Shown: piece by piece, positions 61,657 through 64,000 of the stretch | Position numbering within the stretch: the stretch's first letter is position 1 | Layout of the letters: every line of letters begins with the position of its first letter | Assembly: GCA_030803735.1 (NCBI GenBank) | Contig: JAURUC010000001.1 | Location: 2,683,501-2,747,500, forward strand | DNA from: Actinopolyspora lacussalsi | GTDB lineage: Bacteria; Actinomycetota; Actinomycetes; Mycobacteriales; Pseudonocardiaceae | Length of the DNA stretch: 64,000 nucleotides | Reading direction: 5' to 3' | Notes under the pieces: generated by a model | The model's input: the letters and a program-made list of their open reading frames with translations, nothing else | Told to the model about the DNA's origin: nothing | Database searches by the model: none | Position numbers and translations under genes: made by a program

Positions 61657-62637
61657 TCACGAAGGTGGGTTCTGATTGGGATGCGGCATCTGCTGCGTCC
61701 CCTGCGGCCCACCGTTGGTGTCACCCCACTGTTCCTGCTGAGCCTGCCCCGAGTGCTCCTGAACAGGCTGGGAGGGCTGCTCGTGGGGATTCACCTGCGC
61801 GAACGAACCGGGCTGAGCCGGGTTCTCCTGCGAAGCGGGACCCCCCTGCGGCGACTGGGAATAGGGTTGTGCGGGCTGCTGGGGCGGCTGCCCCGGGACG
61901 AAACCACCCGCCTGCTGTGAGTTCCAGCCGGGCTGGGGTTGGCCGGATTGCGGTTGACCGGGCTGGGGCTGGCCCGGTTGTGGCGGCTGGCCCTGCTGCG
62001 GCTGCGGACCGGTGTACGGCTGCGCCGGGTAACCCGGTTGCGGACCGCTCTGCGGGTTCCAACCACCCGCCTGGGGTTGACCGGGCTGGGGCTGGCCCGC
62101 TTGTGGCTGGCCGGGTTGGGGATGTGCGGCACCGTAGGGTCCGGGTTGCTGCCCCGGATACGGCGGCTGCACCTGCTGCGTGGCGACCTGCGTCGCTCCC
62201 CTGCCGAACGAGGGTGCGGTGACGATCTCCTGCTCCAGCAGCAGCAACGCGATCACCGCCGCCGCCTGCAGCAGCGACAGCAGCATGAACACGATGCCCC
62301 AGCCGGCGATGGAACCGTTCGAACCCGACACCCCGGCGACTATGACGTTCTGCAGCATCGACAGCGCCGTGTAACCGGCCAGCGGGGCCGCGACGAACAG
62401 CACGTTCGGCCCCTTGGGTAAGAACCGCATGGCCGCGAGCAGCGCCACCATGACGAACCCCAGACCGGGAAGACCGCCGAGCAGCGAGTTCATCGCGGGT
62501 GCGAAGAAACCGAGGATCCAGCCGAGCGCTCCGATACCTGCCGCGGCGAGGGCGAGAATCGACTTCGCGTCCAGCTGGGAGCCACCGGCTCCACCCGGCT
62601 GCGCCGGTTGCTGGGGCGGCGGATAGGGCGCGGACAT
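61657..62637 (-). CDS. DUF5336 family membrane protein (34-kDa-antigen-like)
   Basis: 326 aa. Four membrane segments lie within residues 25-140; the C-terminal 170 residues are an extended Gln/Pro/Gly tail with PQPGQPQ-type repeats. This matches DUF5336, related to the mycobacterial 34-kDa antigen, and its location next to sucD is conserved. Probably envelope-associated with a cytosolic or surface tail. ATG 62637. Confidence 0.85.
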   Translation of the reverse strand: MSAPYPPPQQPAQPGGAGGSQLDAKSILALAAAGIGALGWILGFFAPAMNSLLGGLPGLGFVMVALLAAMRFLPKGPNVLFVAAPLAGYTALSMLQNVIVAGVSGSNGSIAGWGIVFMLLSLLQAAAVIALLLLEQEIVTAPSFGRGATQVATQQVQPPYPGQQPGPYGAAHPQPGQPQAGQPQPGQPQAGGWNPQSGPQPGYPAQPYTGPQPQQGQPPQPGQPQPGQPQSGQPQPGWNSQQAGGFVPGQPPQQPAQPYSQSPQGGPASQENPAQPGSFAQVNPHEQPSQPVQEHSGQAQQEQWGDTNGGPQGTQQMPHPNQNPPS

Positions 62638-62797
62638 GGGAACTCCATCCTGACCGGGAATCGTGCGAACCGGCTCCGCTTGCGAATCGCCCGATGCGAA
62701 GAAGTGGCGGCGGAGCGCGGGAGTTCGACGTTACCGAATCGCGTCCTGACCGTCACGAGCGCGGCACACCACCGGGGAGCGGCCCGGTGCGGAAAGA

Positions 62798-62835
62798 CTT
62801 CCGCCCGGCCCCCTGGAACGGGAACCGGGCGGAAG
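62798..62835 (-). terminator. Stem-loop terminator after sucD
   Basis: Perfect 11-bp stem CTTCCGCCCGG (62798-62808) / CCGGGCGGAAG (62825-62835) with a 16-nt loop; on the minus strand TCTTTCC follows. It begins 24 nt after the sucD stop. Confidence 0.65.
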
Positions 62836-62858
62836 CGGCCTGCCGTAGCGCGGGTCGA

Positions 62859-63743
62859 TCAGCCGTTGATGATCGAGCGCATGAGCTTGGCGGTCTCGCT
62901 CGGTGTCTTGCCGACCTTGACCCCGGCGGCCTCGAGGGCCTCCTTCTTGGCCTGGGCCGTACCGGAGGAACCGGACACGATCGCACCGGCGTGACCCATC
63001 GTCTTGCCCTCGGGGGCGGTGAAGCCCGCGACGTAGCCGACGACCGGCTTGCTGATGTTGGCCTTGATGTACTCGGCCGCGCGCTCCTCGGCGTCACCAC
63101 CGATCTCGCCGATCATCACCACGGCCTCGGTCTCGGGATCCTCCTCGAACGCGCGCAGCGCGTCGATGTGGGTGGTCCCGATGACGGGGTCGCCGCCGAT
63201 GCCGACGCAGGTGGAGAAACCGATGTCACGCAGCTCGTACATCATCTGGTAGGTCAGCGTGCCGGACTTCGACACCAGACCGATCTTGCCGCCGGCGGTG
63301 ATGTCCGCGGGGATGATTCCCGAGTTGGACTTGCCCGGAGAGATCACGCCCGGGCAGTTCGGCCCGACGATGCGGGTCCGGTTGCCGGTGGCATTGGCGT
63401 GCGCCCAGAAGTAGGCGGAGTCGTGCACCGGGATTCCCTCGGTGATGACCACCGCGAGCCCGATCTCGGCGTCGATCGCCTCGATCACGGCGTCCTTGGC
63501 GAACTTCGGCGGTACGAACACCACCGACACGTCGGCGCCGGTCTCCTTCATCGCCTCTTCGACGCTTCCGAACACCGGCAGCTGGTTGCCCTCGATCTCG
63601 ACGGACTGCCCGGCCTTGCGGGCGTTGACGCCGCCGACGATGTTCGTACCGGAACGCAGCATCCGAGCGGTGTGCTTGGTGCCCTCCGAACCGGTGATGC
63701 CCTGGACGATGACCTTACTGTTCTCGTTGAGGAAAATTGACAC
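62859..63743 (-). CDS. sucD: Succinate-CoA ligase, alpha subunit
   Basis: ADP-forming succinyl-CoA synthetase alpha subunit, 294 aa, TCA cycle. The CoA-site loop [23 protein letters not shown], and the phosphorylated histidine H251 ([17 protein letters not shown]) are all present. GTG 63743 follows AAGGGG and starts 13 bp after the sucC stop, so sucCD are one operon. Confidence 0.96.
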   Translation of the reverse strand: MSIFLNENSKVIVQGITGSEGTKHTARMLRSGTNIVGGVNARKAGQSVEIEGNQLPVFGSVEEAMKETGADVSVVFVPPKFAKDAVIEAIDAEIGLAVVITEGIPVHDSAYFWAHANATGNRTRIVGPNCPGVISPGKSNSGIIPADITAGGKIGLVSKSGTLTYQMMYELRDIGFSTCVGIGGDPVIGTTHIDALRAFEEDPETEAVVMIGEIGGDAEERAAEYIKANISKPVVGYVAGFTAPEGKTMGHAGAIVSGSSGTAQAKKEALEAAGVKVGKTPSETAKLMRSIING

Positions 63744-63756
63744 AGCGGATCGCCCC

Positions 63757-64000
63757 TTATTTGCCCGCAGCCAGCTCGGCGGCCTTGTCGGCCGCGCCGT
63801 CCATGGTGTCGACCAACGTGACCAGCGGGTGGTCTGCCTCGGCGAGAATTCGCCTGCCCTCCTCGACGTTGTTGCCGTCGAGGCGGACCACCAACGGTTT
63901 GGCGGCCTCGTCGCCGAGCATCTTCAGCGCCTGGACGATTCCGTTGGCGACCGCGTCACAGGCGGTGATACCGCCGAAGACGTTGACGAAGACGGACTTC
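63757..64000 (-). CDS. sucC: Succinate-CoA ligase, beta subunit, C-terminal end
   Basis: The last 80 codons of SucC before TAA at 63757; the gene continues past the right edge. [20 protein letters not shown] and [18 protein letters not shown] are diagnostic of the beta-subunit C-terminal domain. Partner of sucD immediately downstream. Confidence 0.93.
   Translation of the reverse strand, partial: KSVFVNVFGGITACDAVANGIVQALKMLGDEAAKPLVVRLDGNNVEEGRRILAEADHPLVTLVDTMDGAADKAAELAAGK

Overview
The window is about 64 kb of high-GC DNA from an actinomycete. Markers are F420 biosynthesis (fbiC), menaquinone (menB), DUF397 partners of XRE regulators, OvmZ/OvmW-type small regulators, DUF3017 next to folD, and the block sucCD - DUF5336 - DUF6350 - purN/purH. 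Together these point to Pseudonocardiales or a close relative such as Actinopolyspora or Saccharopolyspora. That genus-level guess is inference. No plasmid, phage, insertion sequence or CRISPR signature was seen.

Layout. 1-13.6 kb: 5' part of fbiC, a secreted S8 protease, menB, hydrolase, MmyB-type regulator, exonuclease III, exported adenosine deaminase, divergent MMPL/MarR pair, a twice-frameshifted ESX-like small gene, DUF488. 13.7-22.4 kb: a TetR - Baeyer-Villiger monooxygenase - SMP-30 operon, an NhaC-type antiporter with tandem repeats upstream, an AraC/DUF2000 pair, an EamA exporter. 22.5-34.0 kb: a co-oriented meroterpenoid biosynthetic gene cluster. 35.1-44.4 kb: ovmZ/ovmW, alpha/beta hydrolase with CGNR regulator, tRNA-Val(GAC), thioesterase, XRE-DUF397 pair, a rearrangement junction with broken genes, MMPL/TetR. 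45-64 kb: mostly housekeeping (icd, folD, purNH, sucCD) with a TNT-domain toxin-like protein inserted.

The most interesting system is the minus-strand cluster at 22554-34020. It holds an RppA-type 1,3,6,8-tetrahydroxynaphthalene synthase, a cupin, a DegT/DnrJ aminotransferase, a class I adenylate-forming enzyme, two NphB-like ABBA prenyltransferases, a type 1 IPP isomerase, a methyltransferase, a DoxX-like membrane protein and a Tat-exported vanadium-haloperoxidase-like protein. The combination predicts a prenylated, possibly aminated naphthoquinone of the furaquinocin/naphterpin kind, built on MEP-pathway isoprenoid because no mevalonate genes are visible. A degraded second rppA lies just outside the cupin gene, so the cluster edge has been rearranged. 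ovmZ/ovmW sit divergently beyond it and may control it.

Other notable points: a PurN-PurH fusion that differs from the usual overlapping pair by one G; a four-copy hairpin element (ATTTC-GCGA-GAAAT) at gene ends; a long perfect intrinsic terminator after icd; several palindromic operators beside TetR/MarR genes; and an exact SOS-box match at 56088. Start codons were chosen by ribosome-binding site and family N-terminus and often lie inside the longest open frame.
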